Assembly: GCA_025093555.1 (NCBI GenBank)
Contig: JAIWNF010000169.1
Coordinates: forward strand, 1 to 18,403
Reading direction: 5' to 3'
Length of the DNA: 18,403 nt
Origin: Circinella umbellata
Taxonomy: Eukaryota; Mucoromycota; Mucoromycetes; Mucorales; Lichtheimiaceae
Positions 17,401-18,403 of this stretch are shown piece by piece; the first letter of the stretch is position 1, and the number at the start of each line of letters is the position of its first letter. The translations under genes and the position numbers were made by a program. The notes beneath the pieces are model-generated. The model was not told the origin of the DNA. It saw only the letters and a program-made list of their open reading frames with translations, and ran no database searches.

Positions 17401-17797
17401 AATGTATCTGAGTCTTTAATAAAAATTCTAAAAACAAGATTTGTTATACAAATATTTGTTTTTTAATATATATCAATTAATTAATATAGGTTAGGTATAA
17501 TACAAAGGATTTGTATTGTCTAACTGCCAGCTGACATACTAATTTCTGAATTTCATAAATTCCAAAATATTCAAAATAACGAAAATTTTATAAATTTTGA
17601 TATTTTTTATTATTTTTATATATATTAAAGAAAACAAGAACATATTATTGTTGTTGTTGCTATTGTAAAAAAATAAAAATCATATTAATGATTATTATTG
17701 TTTTTACTTATATGTATATATATAAATTAATATTAACTTATAAATAAATTGTATATTAATAGATGAAGGCATAAACAATTGTTATTGTTTAATTCCC
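17401..17797. repeat. Direct repeat unit 2 of the hairpin element (right end)
   Basis: Begins aatgtatctgagtctt, contains the ttaggtataatacaaagg hairpin, and ends in tattgtttaattccc. It is a tandem copy of 17075-17400, and most of it also pairs with the inverted left arm at 16517-16863. Confidence 0.75.
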
Positions 17798-17822
17798 ATC
17801 AAGAATAAATGAATGCACAGCA

Positions 17823-17907
17823 CTATTACATTTATTATATACATGGTTAATAGAGAATAATACACGAGACAAAAGCTTACTAAGTAAGTATATAAATAAC
17901 AACTTAC
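17823..17907 (-). other. Intron (85 nt) of the unknown gene
   Basis: The donor GTAAGT is at 17907-17902 and the acceptor AATAG ends at 17823. A TTAAC branch-like motif lies between. Splicing joins codon parts CT and T to give ...CEYEL-AVHSFILD in frame, which supports the model. Confidence 0.65.
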
Positions 17908-18182
17908 AGCTCGTATTCACATTTCATTCCAAACTCGTACATTATGCCTTCAACAAAAATCTTTTTCTCATTCTCCTTCCATAATTCCCACTTATTGTCG
18001 TCGTCTATATCTTCAAAAACCTTTATAAATTGCTCTCTTCATCAGTTAGTAGACACAAATCACCCTTGGACGAGTCTGTTACTGCAGTAGACCCAACAGT
18101 TTTTCTTTTTATGACTTTTGATTTTGGTGTTGTCACTGCTTCTGCGTACAAGTTGGCACTATCACTGCCACTACCATTGTCA

Positions 18183-18403
18183 CTAGTGGAAGCATTTGAT
18201 TCTTTAGATAAAAGAGTTTAAAAAAGCTACTGATCATTCTGACATAAAGGTAAAAAAAAGTACAACAGTTTGAATGGGCATTGAATCATACATTAGTACT
18301 ATTAAACTGTTACTAACAACAACTCAAATCTAAAATAGAAATCAACAAATAAGAATCCAAACTGGTTAGAAATATTTCTATAAGAATCAAATGCTTCCAC
18401 TAG
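18183..18403. repeat. Inverted repeat ending at the window edge
   Basis: 22 bases at 18183-18204, starting ctagtggaagcatttgattc, recur inverted at 18382-18403. The arms enclose a 177-bp AT-rich spacer with no gene. The left arm is coding sequence of the unknown gene (KESNASTS, minus strand), so the right arm is the start of an oppositely oriented copy that may continue past the window. Confidence 0.85.

Larger units (their letters stand above)
16359..17797. mobile_element. Hairpin-rich foldback-type insert in an exon of the unknown gene
   Basis: This 1,439-bp non-coding AT-rich insert splits the minus-strand exon between codons for ...HSFILD and ASNLNDTS.... Most of it (16517-17797) begins GGGAATTAAACAATAAC and ends with its reverse complement. 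Long imperfect inverted arms lie at about 16517-16863 and 17430-17797. Two diverged direct copies (17075-17400 and 17401-17797) make up its right half, and the left arm is an inverted third copy. Smaller hairpins follow one another along its length. No transposase frame exists. Possible flanking five-base repeats (attaa before 16517, atcaa after 17797) match at four of five positions and do not cover the 16359-16516 part, so borders are uncertain. The class is not recognised. Confidence 0.7.
15955..18217 (-). pseudogene. Broken multi-exon gene of unknown function, interrupted by a hairpin-rich insert
   Basis: This minus-strand gene has no assigned function. Its sequence resembles a hypothetical family I associate with Mucorales (from memory, unverified). 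The first visible exon (18217 to 17908) begins after an upstream TAA. It reads KESNASTSDNGSGSDSANLY, a basic KSKVIKRKT patch, then after a one-base shift near 18030 FIKVFEDIDDDNKWELWKEN and IMYEFGMKCEYEL. It ends at a GTAAGT donor. The next exon starts at 17822 (AVHSFILD), is cut by the insert at 17797-16359, and resumes at 16358 (ASNLNDTS), continuing with GNWKLPSIDPEILKILDN, KPGYYNPRQEFDKYWIQQAL and DFVIQYWSKFDRCYDDLRV. In-frame stops lie at 16332-16334, 16158-16160 and 16032-16034. No catalytic motif is visible. Confidence 0.65.

Noticed and set aside
16517..17797. CRISPR-like array or origin of replication because of repeated hairpins
   Set aside because: Repeats are not evenly spaced or identical, there are no unique spacers, and the DNA is eukaryotic nuclear with a spliced gene around it.
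15600..17850. Mitochondrial DNA, suggested by extreme AT content and hairpins
   Set aside because: Flanking exons use GTAAG/TAG nuclear introns, and nuclear transposons adjoin on both sides. No mitochondrial genes are present.
18030..18221. Plus-strand 63-residue protein
   Set aside because: The minus strand here gives a plausible Ser/Lys-rich exon continuing to a splice donor; the plus frame has no support.

Overview
The window looks like repeat-rich, AT-rich nuclear DNA of a filamentous fungus. An early-diverging (Mucoromycota-type) fungus is my best guess, with moderate confidence. The reasons are a chromodomain-bearing Ty3/gypsy element, an APE-type LINE with a terminal CCHC zinc-binding domain, short introns (about 62 and 85 nt) with GTAAG donors and TATAG/AATAG acceptors, and a broken gene that resembles a hypothetical family I associate with Mucorales. 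No gene here is clearly intact and cellular. Nearly all of it is mobile DNA inserted into other mobile DNA.

Layout. At 1-640 lies the 3' half of a Tc1/mariner element: a transposase remnant, then an inverted-repeat end. At 740-1710 (minus) is a degenerate LINE ORF1 fragment with two mutated zinc knuckles. At 1883-2235 (minus) is a truncated solo LTR. A LINE fills 2236-6793 (minus): the C-terminal part of ORF1 with a 39-bp tandem repeat, then ORF2 with endonuclease, reverse transcriptase and CCHC zinc-binding domains, broken in several places. At 6794-12675 (plus) is a 5.9-kb Ty3/gypsy chromovirus-type element with two LTRs of about 420 bp. Its RT/RNase H and integrase-chromodomain frames are long and open, but gag and protease are shattered. 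Its LTRs are nearly identical to each other and clearly related to the inverted solo LTR at 1883-2235.

The right third (13165-18403) is the most interesting. A minus-strand DDE transposase fused to a C-terminal chromodomain (13165-15764) has been cut by a 1,072-bp hAT-like non-autonomous element with 10-bp terminal inverted repeats and an 8-bp target duplication. Upstream of it on the same strand is a broken multi-exon gene of unknown function (15955-18217). A 1.44-kb insert made almost entirely of nested hairpins and inverted/direct repeats (16359-17797) interrupts one of its exons. The window ends in a short inverted copy of that gene's first visible exon.

How they fit together. The gypsy integrase and the DDE transposase both carry chromodomains, consistent with targeting to heterochromatin (inference). 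Insertions sit inside other elements or dead genes: hAT in the transposase, the hairpin element in the unknown gene, the LINE abutting an LTR, and gypsy abutting LINE ORF1. Many inactivating changes read as G:C to A:T transitions, while others are single-base indels. No tRNA, rRNA or CRISPR was seen.
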